Assembly: GCF_015644665.1 (NCBI RefSeq) | Contig: NZ_JADOBQ010000002.1 | Span: 62,001 to 126,000, forward strand | DNA: 64,000 bases | Source: Roseobacter sp. MH60115 | GTDB lineage: Bacteria; Pseudomonadota; Alphaproteobacteria; Rhodobacterales; Rhodobacteraceae | Direction: 5' to 3' | In this document: piece after piece, positions 45,102 through 54,093 of the stretch | How the letters are laid out: the number at the start of each line of letters is the position of its first letter | How positions within the stretch are numbered: the stretch's first letter is position 1 | Notes under the pieces: model-generated | The model's input: the letters and a program-made list of their open reading frames with translations, nothing else | What the model was told of the DNA's origin: nothing | Database searches by the model: none | Program-made: the position numbers and the translations under genes

Positions 45102-45891
45102 CCCGGACGCCATTCCCGTGCCCCCGTGGCTCTGCGATCTGGTCCGTCGCCGGTTCCGGGGCGTGGCTGCTGGGCACAGACTGTCGGCAGGCGGCCCGTT
45201 CCTGGTGGTCGAGGGGATCGACGGGGCGGGCAAGACGACCTTGGTCGATAACCTGCTTGCAAAACAGTCGTCCGTGGATGAGCCCACCCCGATCCTGATC
45301 CGTCTTGGGCAACGCGAGGCGATCCCGGAGGCGATCAGGCCTGTCTATCAGGCACATATCCTGACCGTGGTTGCGGCTGCTAAAGGGTTCCCCGAAGCCT
45401 GCGCGCATCTGCAGCGGATCGCCGAAGTGGATGCCCTGCTCTACAAGTTCAGGCTGGATGCGGCGCGCAGCCAATCACCCGATATGCCAATGATCTCCGA
45501 CAGCTGGGCGCACAAGCGGTTGTGCAAGTTCCTGGCACTGGCCATGGCGTCCGGGCAGGCGGATGTGCCGGGCCTCGCCTCGGGGATCATCGACGCCTAC
45601 GCGCCGGTGACCGGAACGCCAAGCGGCGTGCTGGTCGATGTGCCGCCAGAGACCGCGCTTGAACGAAAGGGTGGCAGGTTTTCCCCATGGGAAACGGTCG
45701 CCCCTCCCGGTTTGGCGCACCTGGCCCCCGCAGACCGCTTCCTGCAGCTTGCGCGGGCCACGGCCACGCTGTTGTCGGTGATGGCGGAAAGCATGGGATG
45801 GGCCCGCATCAACACCGCTCCGAACCGGGTCGCGGATGACACCGGTCACCTCACCACACTGCAGCGGGAGATGAGCGCATGTCATTGCTGA
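45091..45891 (+). CDS. Thymidylate-kinase-like P-loop kinase
   Basis: The 266-residue protein has FLVVEGIDGAGKTTLVDNLL (P-loop, residues about 30-48) and a thymidylate-kinase-like fold, with SDSWAHKRLCKFLALAMA and a C-terminal extension longer than in housekeeping Tmk (about 210 residues). It may phosphorylate a nucleotide or sugar-phosphate intermediate. It overlaps both neighbours (11 and 13 bases). Confidence 0.8.
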   Translation: MPNSPDAIPVPPWLCDLVRRRFRGVAAGHRLSAGGPFLVVEGIDGAGKTTLVDNLLAKQSSVDEPTPILIRLGQREAIPEAIRPVYQAHILTVVAAAKGFPEACAHLQRIAEVDALLYKFRLDAARSQSPDMPMISDSWAHKRLCKFLALAMASGQADVPGLASGIIDAYAPVTGTPSGVLVDVPPETALERKGGRFSPWETVAPPGLAHLAPADRFLQLARATATLLSVMAESMGWARINTAPNRVADDTGHLTTLQREMSACHC

Positions 45892-46901
45892 TCACAGGCG
45901 CGTCCGGGGGCATCGGCGGCTATATTCTTGCACGGTGTCGCGCGACGGGGTGGCGGGTCCACGCGGTTGATATCATGGTTGGACAAGGGATTGATGCGCT
46001 TGACGTTTCCGACCGCGCCGCCTTTGCCGACTACATCGCCGACCACCGGATCAATCGGGTCATCCACTGCGCCGGTCGAATGGATGTGGCAGGCGTCTGC
46101 GACCCGCTGGAGCTTGTGTCCTCGAACGTGCTGGGATTGACCAATCTCTGTTCCATCCTGAAAGACAACCCCACCGCGCAGGTGATTTTCATGAGCAGCC
46201 GCGGCGTCTACCCGTGGCTGCACGCTGACAAGGTTCCCCCAGCTTTGACGGAGGATCACCCCACGCAGGTGGATGTCGAGCGATCCGTCTACGACATGAC
46301 CAAACTTAGCATCGAGATGATCGCCGAGCGCTATGCGATCCAATACGGTTTGACGGTGACCGGTCTGAGGCTTGCATCGACATTTGGCCTCGGGAAAACC
46401 GCGGAAAAACACGGGCATCAGACAATCCTTGTCGACTTGCTGCACGCCGCCCGCGCTGGAGAATCGCGGCGTGTTCCCGGCGCCGACCAATGCACCGATT
46501 TCCTCTACTATGGTGACATCTGGCAGGCGTGTCTGCGGGTCCTTGCGGCGCCCCGCAGGGATGTGCCGATGCGCATGAACGTCAGTGGCGGGGTGCGGCC
46601 CCTTCGCGAGTATGTCAGTGCACTCCCCAGGCACTTCCCGCAGGCCAACGTTACCGCGGGTGACGGATTGGACTATCTTGGCACCGGCGGGTTCGGCTAT
46701 GTCAATCTCGATCCGGTTCTGGCGCGGCAAACGGTCGGGTATGAGGCAGCTTACACCCCCGAGGACGCCTTTGCCGAGATGGATCGATTGTTGCGCGGTG
46801 CGCCACACCCCTTTGTCCACGATTTTGCGGATCTCGTCGCATCGGCTCGGCTCGAAACTGTAGACCGCGCGCGCCAGAGCAGGTCTGCCGCAACATGCTG
46901 A
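45879..46901 (+). CDS. NAD-dependent epimerase/dehydratase (extended SDR)
   Basis: The 340-residue protein has the Rossmann motif ITGASGGIGGYIL and the catalytic pair YDMTK (Tyr138, Lys142). VFMSSRGVYPW-like strand order and FGLGKTAEKHGHQ also fit nucleotide-sugar epimerases and dehydratases. With the kinases, the cyclitol synthase-like protein and the nucleotidyltransferase it forms a sugar or cyclitol tailoring set. The substrate is unknown. Confidence 0.9.
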   Translation: MSLLITGASGGIGGYILARCRATGWRVHAVDIMVGQGIDALDVSDRAAFADYIADHRINRVIHCAGRMDVAGVCDPLELVSSNVLGLTNLCSILKDNPTAQVIFMSSRGVYPWLHADKVPPALTEDHPTQVDVERSVYDMTKLSIEMIAERYAIQYGLTVTGLRLASTFGLGKTAEKHGHQTILVDLLHAARAGESRRVPGADQCTDFLYYGDIWQACLRVLAAPRRDVPMRMNVSGGVRPLREYVSALPRHFPQANVTAGDGLDYLGTGGFGYVNLDPVLARQTVGYEAAYTPEDAFAEMDRLLRGAPHPFVHDFADLVASARLETVDRARQSRSAATC

Positions 46902-48766
46902 TCGGACGCATATACGATATGGCGGAGCGGGCCTTTGATCCGTTCCAGCTTTTGCCGGAACCCAACCCGCTCATTCCTCCGACCACGTCCCGTCGCGTGA
47001 TCTTCAAGATACTGGCAAAGGTGCGCTGGCCGTTGGCCGGGCTGGCGCTGACGGCGGCGTTGATCACCCTGATCGATACGCTGATCCTGTGGCACTTGGG
47101 CGGGTTGGTCGATCTTCTTGCCAACGCCGAGGGGGCGGGGCTGCAGGGGTTTTACATCTTCGCTGCGCTCGTTGTGGCGAAACCGGTCGTGGGGTTTGTC
47201 TATCTCGTGGTGAAGAACCAGAGCTTCAACCCGACCCTGGGCACCGTGGCGCGGCGGGTCTTTCACCGTCACGTGAACGTTCAGGATCCTGCGTTCTTTC
47301 GGGATGCGGCCCCGGGACGTGTTGCCGCGAAGGTCAGCCAGACCGGCAGCGCCTTCCGGCAGGGGATGCGCATTGCGGCAGATCACATCTGGAGCGGTGC
47401 CGTCAGCCTGGTGCTCACCATCGGCCTTTTGATCACGATGGATCTCAGGCTGGCGATTCTGGTGCTGGTTTGGCTGGTGTGCTACGTGTTTCTGCTCAAG
47501 ACGTGGATACCGCGCAATCAGACCGCTGCGGATCAAAGCGCCGAGGCGCTCTCTGAGCTGAACGGCACTCTGGTGGACGTCTACGGCAACTTCGCTCTGG
47601 CGCGGCTCTTTGCGTGGCGCAGGGCGGACCCGGTCGAAGACGACCTGCGCGAGGTACTGCAGGTGATCCGCCGACAGACACGCATTTCGACCTCGATGGT
47701 TGCCTCTGTCTGGTCGCTGAATGCGGGGCTGTTGTTGTCGGTCGCCGGGCTGTCGGTCTGGCTGTGGTCCCGGGGCATGGTCAGCGTCGGCGCCGTGGCC
47801 GGGGCGGTTGCGATCCTGACGCGGCTCCAAGCGATCTCGCTTGATATCATGTTCAGTCTCAATGCGCTGTCCGATGCTTTGGGTACGCTCAACAACTCGA
47901 CCCGCACCATCGCGCGCAGGCCTGCGATGACCGACGAGACAGATCTGCAGGCCGTACCCGATGAGATTGAGACCCTGACCTTCCGCGATGTCAGCGCCAC
48001 CCATGCCGGGGCGGGCAGGGTCCTGCATGGCATCAATCTGACCTGCACACGTGGCGAGACGCTCTTTCTTCTGGGGCCGTCCGGTCACGGAAAATCGACG
48101 ATGCTTGCGCTTGTCGCGCGGTTTCTCAAACAGGAGTCCGGTGAAGTGGCCCTGAACGGCGTACCCGTCGGGAAGATGCCGCAGGACGATCTGCGCGCAC
48201 GGTTGGCCGTGGCCCGGCAAGAGCCGCAATTCTTCAACATCCCCATTCGGGACAACCTCATGCTCGCCCGTGACGGCCTCACGGAGGAAGACCTGTGGCA
48301 TGCCTTGGAGGCTGTGGAGATGCGCGCCTGCATTGCCTCTTTGATGGATGGTTCCTCCCGCCGTGGGCTTTCGGCCTCTCTGGGTGGTGGTGCAGCAACG
48401 CTGTCGCAGGGGCAGCTGCAGCGTCTGGCGTTGGCGCGCATCCTGTTGAGCGATGCGCCGGTTGTTCTGCTGGACGAGCCCACGTCTGCACTGGATCCCG
48501 AAACAGAAGCGCGCATCTGGCCTGCCATTCTCGCGCATCTGGCTTCGCGGGTTGCCATCGTCGTGACCCACCGGTTCGGTCTGCTGCCACCCGACGCCCG
48601 GATTGCGATGATCGAACACGGGCGTGTGGTTCTGGATACGCGTCTGGATGCCGCGGCGGGGGACGCTGCGGAGAGGTTGCGCGCCTTCCTTTCCACGGAA
48701 CCCGATACGACAGGCAAGGCCGCACCCGTTGATTTGGAGGAGAGGAGACCTGCAAGATGGAATTAA
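46895..48766 (+). CDS. ABC exporter (fused membrane and ATPase domains)
   Basis: The 623-residue half-exporter has six membrane segments (about 40-340) and a complete nucleotide-binding domain: Walker A GPSGHGKSTML, signature LSQGQLQRLALARIL, Walker B VVLLDEPTSALD. All ATPase motifs are intact, so it can act as a homodimer. In a biosynthetic operon it probably exports the product, or a lipid-linked precursor. ATG 46895 overlaps the previous stop, and the next gene starts ten bases before its stop. Confidence 0.93.
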   Translation: MLIGRIYDMAERAFDPFQLLPEPNPLIPPTTSRRVIFKILAKVRWPLAGLALTAALITLIDTLILWHLGGLVDLLANAEGAGLQGFYIFAALVVAKPVVGFVYLVVKNQSFNPTLGTVARRVFHRHVNVQDPAFFRDAAPGRVAAKVSQTGSAFRQGMRIAADHIWSGAVSLVLTIGLLITMDLRLAILVLVWLVCYVFLLKTWIPRNQTAADQSAEALSELNGTLVDVYGNFALARLFAWRRADPVEDDLREVLQVIRRQTRISTSMVASVWSLNAGLLLSVAGLSVWLWSRGMVSVGAVAGAVAILTRLQAISLDIMFSLNALSDALGTLNNSTRTIARRPAMTDETDLQAVPDEIETLTFRDVSATHAGAGRVLHGINLTCTRGETLFLLGPSGHGKSTMLALVARFLKQESGEVALNGVPVGKMPQDDLRARLAVARQEPQFFNIPIRDNLMLARDGLTEEDLWHALEAVEMRACIASLMDGSSRRGLSASLGGGAATLSQGQLQRLALARILLSDAPVVLLDEPTSALDPETEARIWPAILAHLASRVAIVVTHRFGLLPPDARIAMIEHGRVVLDTRLDAAAGDAAERLRAFLSTEPDTTGKAAPVDLEERRPARWN

Positions 48767-49869
48767 CTCCAGAGCAGGCCTTTATGCTGGCCTCCGCCCG
48801 TGCCAGGGCTGTCGGAGCAGACTGGCCCGAGGTGCCCGAGGCGCTCGATCATATGGCGCTTCTGTTGCTGGCGCAGCGCCACAGAATGGCGACCTTCGTT
48901 GCGACGAGCCTGCTGTCACAGGACATACCACGCCCGGTACGCGAGCGGCGCATTGACAAATTCTTCGTAGACGCCCGGATGCTGGGCGCGGTGCGCAATG
49001 CAAAAAAGCGCGCGGTTGCGCTCGCACTGCAAGCGGCGTTCTTGGATGCCGGTATCCCCTCAATTCTCCGCAAGGGGTGCCATTTGGACACCGCGCTCTA
49101 TGGCGGTACCGGCCTGCGGGAGTTCAATGACATCGATGTCTTCATCCCGCCCGATGCACGCCGCGCTGCACTGCGGGTCGCACAGGCGCAAGGCTTCGCC
49201 GCAGGATGGTTCGATGCGGTGACCGGCCGGTTTCAACCCACATCACGCAGGGAGAAAATCTACTACGACATGACGCCGGATCATCTGCCGCCGATGCAGT
49301 TGGTGCGGGCGGAGGATCCGGTTTTACCTGCGATAAAGCTTGATCTGTGTTTCGACCTGGCCTGGGCACAGCACTCGCAGAGAGATCAGTTCGAGCCGAT
49401 CCTTCTAGACGCGCTGGCGGTGGTCGAGGGCCAGTCTGAACCGGTGGGGCAGAGCGATCTCGCCTTCCACTTGCTGGACGTCTCCATGCACATTTATCGC
49501 GAAGCGCGGCATCAGCAGACCTTGGGTGTCAACGATCTGGCCGGAGTTCGCTTGCCAAAGTTCCTTGATGTTTCTGTCCTGTGCCATGCGCTGACCGGCG
49601 CGCAGCGCGCCCGTTTTCGGACGTGGTGCAAGAGGTCTCCGGCCATCGCAGCGGCGGCTTCATGGGTGCTGCACCACACGGATACGGTTATGGGGTCAAG
49701 CCATCTCAACAGCTTGGGGCTGCGTGCCGACCCGTTTCACCTGCAACAATGGGTCACGCAGACCGCCGCGATCCGAACCTGGCGCGGCACGATGATCGAC
49801 AGGTTATTCGCCGCCGATCCAAAGAGCCTGTTTGCCCCCGACCTCTCGGCGCATGCGTCGGGGCAGTGA
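48757..49869 (+). CDS. Nucleotidyltransferase-family protein (NTP_transf_5-like)
   Basis: The 370-residue protein contains ILRKGCHLDTALYGGTGLRE followed by FNDIDVFI, the GxxL-YxxxxxREFxDID pattern of the uncharacterised nucleotidyltransferase family PF14907. Members occur in lasso peptide, sugar and polysaccharide clusters; the reaction is not established. The Asp pair in DID is the expected metal site. AGGAG and a 10-base overlap with the exporter gene support coupled translation. Confidence 0.78.
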   Translation: MELTPEQAFMLASARARAVGADWPEVPEALDHMALLLLAQRHRMATFVATSLLSQDIPRPVRERRIDKFFVDARMLGAVRNAKKRAVALALQAAFLDAGIPSILRKGCHLDTALYGGTGLREFNDIDVFIPPDARRAALRVAQAQGFAAGWFDAVTGRFQPTSRREKIYYDMTPDHLPPMQLVRAEDPVLPAIKLDLCFDLAWAQHSQRDQFEPILLDALAVVEGQSEPVGQSDLAFHLLDVSMHIYREARHQQTLGVNDLAGVRLPKFLDVSVLCHALTGAQRARFRTWCKRSPAIAAAASWVLHHTDTVMGSSHLNSLGLRADPFHLQQWVTQTAAIRTWRGTMIDRLFAADPKSLFAPDLSAHASGQ

Positions 49870-49885
49870 GAGGAGGCCGGTGCGG

Positions 49886-51142
49886 ATGGATTGGCCAGTG
49901 ACACGCATTCAGAAACACCTTCTGCACCGATTGCGCAGCGGTCTGTCACAGCCGCGCAGCAACACGCTCTACGTCATTCTGCAGGCAGATGCGCGGTTTG
50001 ATCTCGCCGCACTTGAGGCAGCGGTGCTGTACCTCGCGACCCGTCATGCGGCTTTCCGGGTAACGTTCACCCGGCACGACCCGCCCAGGCAGCATGTCGG
50101 TCCGATCCCCAGCCCGCTTCCGCTGAGCAGGCTCGCGCCAGATCCGGATTGGCGGTCGGCAGCCCAAACCTTCGTGCGCGCGCCATTTGATCCGGACGGC
50201 GCACCGCTTTGGCGGGCAGGGGTGATGCCGGTCGAAGACGGAACGCTTGTCGTCGTGGCCTGGCACTATGTGCTGGCCGACACCGGTAGCCGAGGGGCCG
50301 TCCAGCGGAGCCTGTGCACCTGGCTGGCCGGACAGGCGGAGGAGAGCACGGATGCGGCATTTCTGAAGTATTCCCAGTCCCTTGAGGACGCGCGTTCCTC
50401 CAAAAATGGGGATTTGAAACGCCGATGGGAAAGCATGATGGCAGGCGCGACACCGGTGTTTGACCCCGTCGCCGCTTCTGCGGCCTCCGCGTATCACGAA
50501 AGCCGTGCGTGCCTGTCCGAGGCCGAAAGCGCGGCACTCCGTGCACGATCGCACCGCGAGGGCGCCAGCCTGCCCCTGATTGCCCTTGCCGCTTTGACGC
50601 ATGTCCTGGCGCCGCGCCTTGATCGGGATGATTTTCTGATCCGGACGCCGTATTCCGCACGCGGTGACTTGGCGATGCCGGACGCCGTTGGCCATTTTGG
50701 CGACACGCTCGCATACCGCGTGCCGCTGGGCCATGATTTTGCCAAAACGCTTGCGCAGGCGCGACTGGCATTTTTGCGCAGCCTGCGCATTCGGCAAGGT
50801 TTCGTGTCGTGGGACAACGACCCTGCATCGCCACCGACAACGCCGGTCATGTTGGTTGTGACACCGCCACCCGACCGACCGCAGCCAATGCCGGAGGGTG
50901 TGAAACGGCTTTATCTGGACGAGCCTAAGGGCGTCACCGAGGCTGGCCGTTGCTTTGTCGTCAAGCTGCGCTGGGGCCGCTCCGGTCTGAGGACACATGT
51001 CTATCACCGCCCCGACCTGTTGCCGTCCCAGCCGGACCTTGCCCAGGATCTGTTGAAGACTCTTGCGCAATGGGGCGGCACGCCACCAACGGATCGCCAG
51101 CCGTCATCGCACCCCAGAAAACAGGAGGTCATGAACCCGTGA
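49886..51142 (+). CDS. Free-standing NRPS condensation-domain-like acyltransferase with altered active site
   Basis: The 418-residue protein has the two-lobed CoA/peptidyl acyltransferase fold of NRPS condensation domains, with VTRIQKHLLHRLRSGLSQPR at the start. The catalytic motif HHxxxDG is altered to HYVLADT: His127 and Asp132 are kept but the catalytic second His is Tyr128. FLIRTPYSARGD and VGHFGDTLAYRV fit the later condensation-domain motifs. It may join the carrier-bound aminoacyl group to an amine or hydroxyl, or be a pseudo-enzyme. ATG 49886 with AGGAGG nine bases upstream was chosen. Confidence 0.82.
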   Translation: MDWPVTRIQKHLLHRLRSGLSQPRSNTLYVILQADARFDLAALEAAVLYLATRHAAFRVTFTRHDPPRQHVGPIPSPLPLSRLAPDPDWRSAAQTFVRAPFDPDGAPLWRAGVMPVEDGTLVVVAWHYVLADTGSRGAVQRSLCTWLAGQAEESTDAAFLKYSQSLEDARSSKNGDLKRRWESMMAGATPVFDPVAASAASAYHESRACLSEAESAALRARSHREGASLPLIALAALTHVLAPRLDRDDFLIRTPYSARGDLAMPDAVGHFGDTLAYRVPLGHDFAKTLAQARLAFLRSLRIRQGFVSWDNDPASPPTTPVMLVVTPPPDRPQPMPEGVKRLYLDEPKGVTEAGRCFVVKLRWGRSGLRTHVYHRPDLLPSQPDLAQDLLKTLAQWGGTPPTDRQPSSHPRKQEVMNP

Positions 51143-52425
51143 ACATCGAGATGATTATTCCCGCAGAATTGAGCCGCAGACTTTTTCGTCAGGTCCCGAT
51201 GGGGTTGCTCTATGCCGCGACACGGCTGCGCGAGCAGGGACACGAGGTCGTCATCAATGACCTGCGCATCAGGCGTCTTGAAGCGCCTTTCGGGCCGGCC
51301 GCCGCAGATCTGCACATTGTTGCAACCTCCGAATACGACACCGCGCAGTGCTTTCCGGAGGACATCGGATTTGTGCGCGACGCCGTGGCCGACATCCGGT
51401 GCCAGTCGGAGGCACCCGTGGCGATTGTCGGCTCCCACCCCACTGTGAACGGCCAGGCCACCTGCGATTTTACCGGTGCGGATCATGCCCTGCGGGGCGA
51501 GCATGAGGTTGTCATCCCCGACTTCGTTCAGGCATGGCCGGAGGTGCCGCAAGTATTCCCCAACGATGAGCCACGCTATGCCGACCGCGAGGAAATCGCC
51601 GACCTGACCGCACCGCGGTTCGATTTCGTCGAGATGCAGCACTACTACAACGAAGGCGTCTTTGCCGATCAAACCGCGCGTCAGGTCCAGGGCGGCCTTG
51701 TGCTCGCCAATCGAGGCTGTCCCTATGCCTGCAGCTTTTGCCATTTGTTCTTTGGCACCAAGCTCAGGAAACGATCTATTAACCACGTGCTTGACGAGAT
51801 CGAAATTCAGATCATCCGCTTTGGCACGCGCAACTTCTTCTTTCTCGACTATACGTTCACCATCGACGAGCGCTGGGTGATGGCGCTCTGCGACCGCATC
51901 CGGGAACGGGATTTGCGGTTCGAATGGGTGTGCCAAACCAGGACCGACCGGATCTCGCGCGAGATGCTGGTCGCCATGCGCGCGGCGGGGTGCGTGGCGA
52001 TGTGGTTCGGGATCGAAACCCCCGATGCAGCGCTGCGCGACGGTCTCCGCAAGCCGCTGGTGGATGACGAGGTGACGAAATCCATACTGCTTGCGCGGGA
52101 CTGCGGGATCATCCCACTGGCGTTTTTGATGGTCGGGTTTCGCAATGAATCCGAGAACAGTCTGCGGGCGCTGAACGACTGGATTTCCCGGACAGGTGTC
52201 TACTACGGACTGGCGCCGCTTTCCGTGCGCCCGGGCACGCCGCTCTTCGACGAAGTCTACGGCGCGGATTATATTGAACGGCATGGGTGGAATTTCGACG
52301 ATCCTTACGCCGGTCGGTTGGGGATCAGCGCGCTGGAGATGAGCGAACTGGATTGGTTTTTTGACCACCATCGGCAGAACCCTCTGCGGCTCAGCAATGC
52401 AGTCCAGCTTGCGCGGATGAATTAA
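51139..52425 (+). CDS. B12-binding-type radical SAM enzyme
   Basis: The 428-residue protein has an N-terminal B12-binding-like domain (about 1-150: PMGLLYAATRLREQGHEVVI, SHPTVNGQATCDF). The radical SAM core carries CPYACSFC (Cys194, 198, 201), with FLDYTFTIDE and AMWFGIETPD after it. The His that ligates cobalamin in classical members is not obvious. B12 radical SAM enzymes methylate unactivated carbons, contract rings or catalyse oxidations. The GTG start overlaps the previous stop and follows AGGAGG. It is the last gene of the operon. Confidence 0.9.
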   Translation: MNIEMIIPAELSRRLFRQVPMGLLYAATRLREQGHEVVINDLRIRRLEAPFGPAAADLHIVATSEYDTAQCFPEDIGFVRDAVADIRCQSEAPVAIVGSHPTVNGQATCDFTGADHALRGEHEVVIPDFVQAWPEVPQVFPNDEPRYADREEIADLTAPRFDFVEMQHYYNEGVFADQTARQVQGGLVLANRGCPYACSFCHLFFGTKLRKRSINHVLDEIEIQIIRFGTRNFFFLDYTFTIDERWVMALCDRIRERDLRFEWVCQTRTDRISREMLVAMRAAGCVAMWFGIETPDAALRDGLRKPLVDDEVTKSILLARDCGIIPLAFLMVGFRNESENSLRALNDWISRTGVYYGLAPLSVRPGTPLFDEVYGADYIERHGWNFDDPYAGRLGISALEMSELDWFFDHHRQNPLRLSNAVQLARMN

Positions 52426-52795
52426 CGCCCGCTCGCGTCCGCAAACGCGCAGGCGAGATCGCATAAGCGTGACATCCAATTGCGATAAATCCGATATATA
52501 AGCGTCGGCAGGCGGGTCCTGCCGATGACAATGCCATTGAGGTCACGCAAACCCTTCTGCGCACGCGCGTCGGGATCGGTCAAACTCGTCCTTGACAGGC
52601 CAGAGTCATTACTATCAAGTTGTACATACAAATTCCTGATGGAGGAAGTTGGGTCACGCGCTTTGGAGGGAGCCTGTGGCGGATGGCGGGAGGCACCGCT
52701 CGCCTCAGCATCTGAAAACCATCCAGGACCTTTTGTCTAAAATACACCGGGAACGGCAGATCAGGAAAATGCCGAATGGGTGAGTGGGAGAAAGA
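52426..52795. other. Intergenic region after the biosynthetic operon with a stem-loop
   Basis: No gene is visible. An 8-bp hairpin TCGGCAGG (52505-52512)/CCTGCCGA (52518-52525) lacks a T-run, so it is not a classical terminator. The right half must contain the promoter of the ABC importer operon; no clear consensus was found. Confidence 0.45.
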
Positions 52796-54028
52796 ATGAA
52801 ACAGAAAATCAAAGCGGCACTTCTGGCGTCCAGCCTGTTGCTTATGCCTGTGGCTGGCCTCGCGGATACGGCGGATGGCGACGCGCTGAACAATATGTCC
52901 TGGGAGGAAGTTGTTGATCTTGCCAAGGGAGGCGAGGTGAACTGGTTCCTCTGGGGCGGGTCTGACAACATCAATCAATACGTCTCGGAGTACATCGGCG
53001 GTCGCCTGAAGGATGAATACGGGATCACGCTGAACCGTGTGGGCTTGAGCGACACCGTCGAGGCGGTGAACATCGTTCTGGGCGAAAAGGAATCCGGTGT
53101 CATGGATGCCGGGTCCGTCGACATGATCTGGATCAACGGCGAGAACTTCCGCACGATGAAACAGGGCGGGCTGGCCTATTGCGGCTACACCGACATCCTG
53201 CCCAACAACGCCTTTGTGGATTGGAACAACCCGGCGATTGCCAATGACTTTGGCGTTCCCGTGGAGGGCTGCGAAGTACCATGGTCCAAGGCGCAATTCG
53301 CTTTTGCCTATGACACGGCCCGCTTTGACGACCCGCCGCGATCCATCGGTGAACTGATCGACTGGGTGCAGGAAAATCCCGGTCGCTTCACCTATCCCGC
53401 ACCGCCGGACTTCAACGGGTCCGTCTTTGTGCGCCATGTGTTTTATCACGCGGCCGGGGGCGTGGACTCTCTGCTTGGCGATTTCGATCAGGCCAAGTTC
53501 GACGAGGTCGCGGCCAAGACATGGGACATCCTGAACGACATGGAACCCTACCTCTGGCGCGAAGGAAAAACCTATCCCGCGTCGATTTCCGCCATGGAAC
53601 AGCTTTACGCAAACTCCGAGGTGGATCTGACGTTCAACTATGAACCCTCGGGCGTAGGGCTGAACATTGAAAACGGGGTCTTCCCGCCGACCACACAAGG
53701 CTATGGCCTGACGGACGGCACCATCGGCAACACCAACTACACGATCATCCCCTTCAATTCACCCAACAAGGCTGCGGCCCTTGTGCTACAAAACCTGCTG
53801 CTCTCCGGTGAGGCGCAATATCAAAAGGCGCGCCCGGATGTCTGGGGCGCAGCGCCTGCCATCGAGGTGTCGCGCACCAGCGAGGCGGTGCAGGCGGATT
53901 TCGGTACCATCGTGGCCCATCCCAATGTGGTTCCCGCCGATGAGTTGGCCAAGGCAGCCCTGCCCGAACTGCAGGCGTCCTGGATTTCCGCCATCGAAAA
54001 GGGATGGCTGGAAAACGTCGGTCAGTAG
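52796..54028 (+). CDS. YnjB-like periplasmic substrate-binding protein
   Basis: The 410-residue protein has a signal peptide (KAALLASSLLLMPVAGLAD) and a family 1-type fold close to E. coli YnjB: WGGSDNINQYVSEYIGGRLK and SVDMIWINGENFRTMKQGGL are diagnostic. The YnjBCD transporter substrate is not known with certainty. The enzyme genes downstream (nucleoside phosphorylase, sugar isomerase, kinase) suggest a nucleoside-like or sugar-containing ligand. ATG 52796 was chosen over GTG 52784 because it starts at the Lys-rich signal-peptide n-region. Confidence 0.9.
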   Translation: MKQKIKAALLASSLLLMPVAGLADTADGDALNNMSWEEVVDLAKGGEVNWFLWGGSDNINQYVSEYIGGRLKDEYGITLNRVGLSDTVEAVNIVLGEKESGVMDAGSVDMIWINGENFRTMKQGGLAYCGYTDILPNNAFVDWNNPAIANDFGVPVEGCEVPWSKAQFAFAYDTARFDDPPRSIGELIDWVQENPGRFTYPAPPDFNGSVFVRHVFYHAAGGVDSLLGDFDQAKFDEVAAKTWDILNDMEPYLWREGKTYPASISAMEQLYANSEVDLTFNYEPSGVGLNIENGVFPPTTQGYGLTDGTIGNTNYTIIPFNSPNKAAALVLQNLLLSGEAQYQKARPDVWGAAPAIEVSRTSEAVQADFGTIVAHPNVVPADELAKAALPELQASWISAIEKGWLENVGQ

Positions 54029-54043
54029 TCTCCCGCTGACCCT

Positions 54044-54070
54044 TCCCACGACGCAGCCTGCGTCGTGGGA
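54044..54070 (+). promoter_or_regulatory. Intercistronic hairpin between binding-protein and permease genes
   Basis: A perfect 12-bp stem, TCCCACGACGCA (54044-54055) and its complement (54059-54070), has a 3-base loop and no T-run. Such elements stabilise the upstream mRNA and give higher levels of binding protein than permease. Confidence 0.7.
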
Positions 54071-54093
54071 CCCTCGCCACCGCAACAATCCAA

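Noticed and set aside
46751-48619. 622-codon minus-strand open frame opposite the ABC exporter
   Set aside because: The plus strand holds intact Walker and signature motifs; the antisense is Arg/Gln/His-rich and motif-free.
37260-52425. Reading the cluster as a ribosomal peptide (RiPP) system because of the SPASM-like radical SAM enzyme
   Set aside because: I found no short precursor-peptide gene near the radical SAM genes and no leader-binding (PqqD-like) domain, while a carrier protein and ligase are present.
52505-52525. Stem-loop considered as terminator of the biosynthetic operon
   Set aside because: The stem is followed by TGACAATG rather than a T-run, so it is recorded only as a stem-loop in the intergenic entry.
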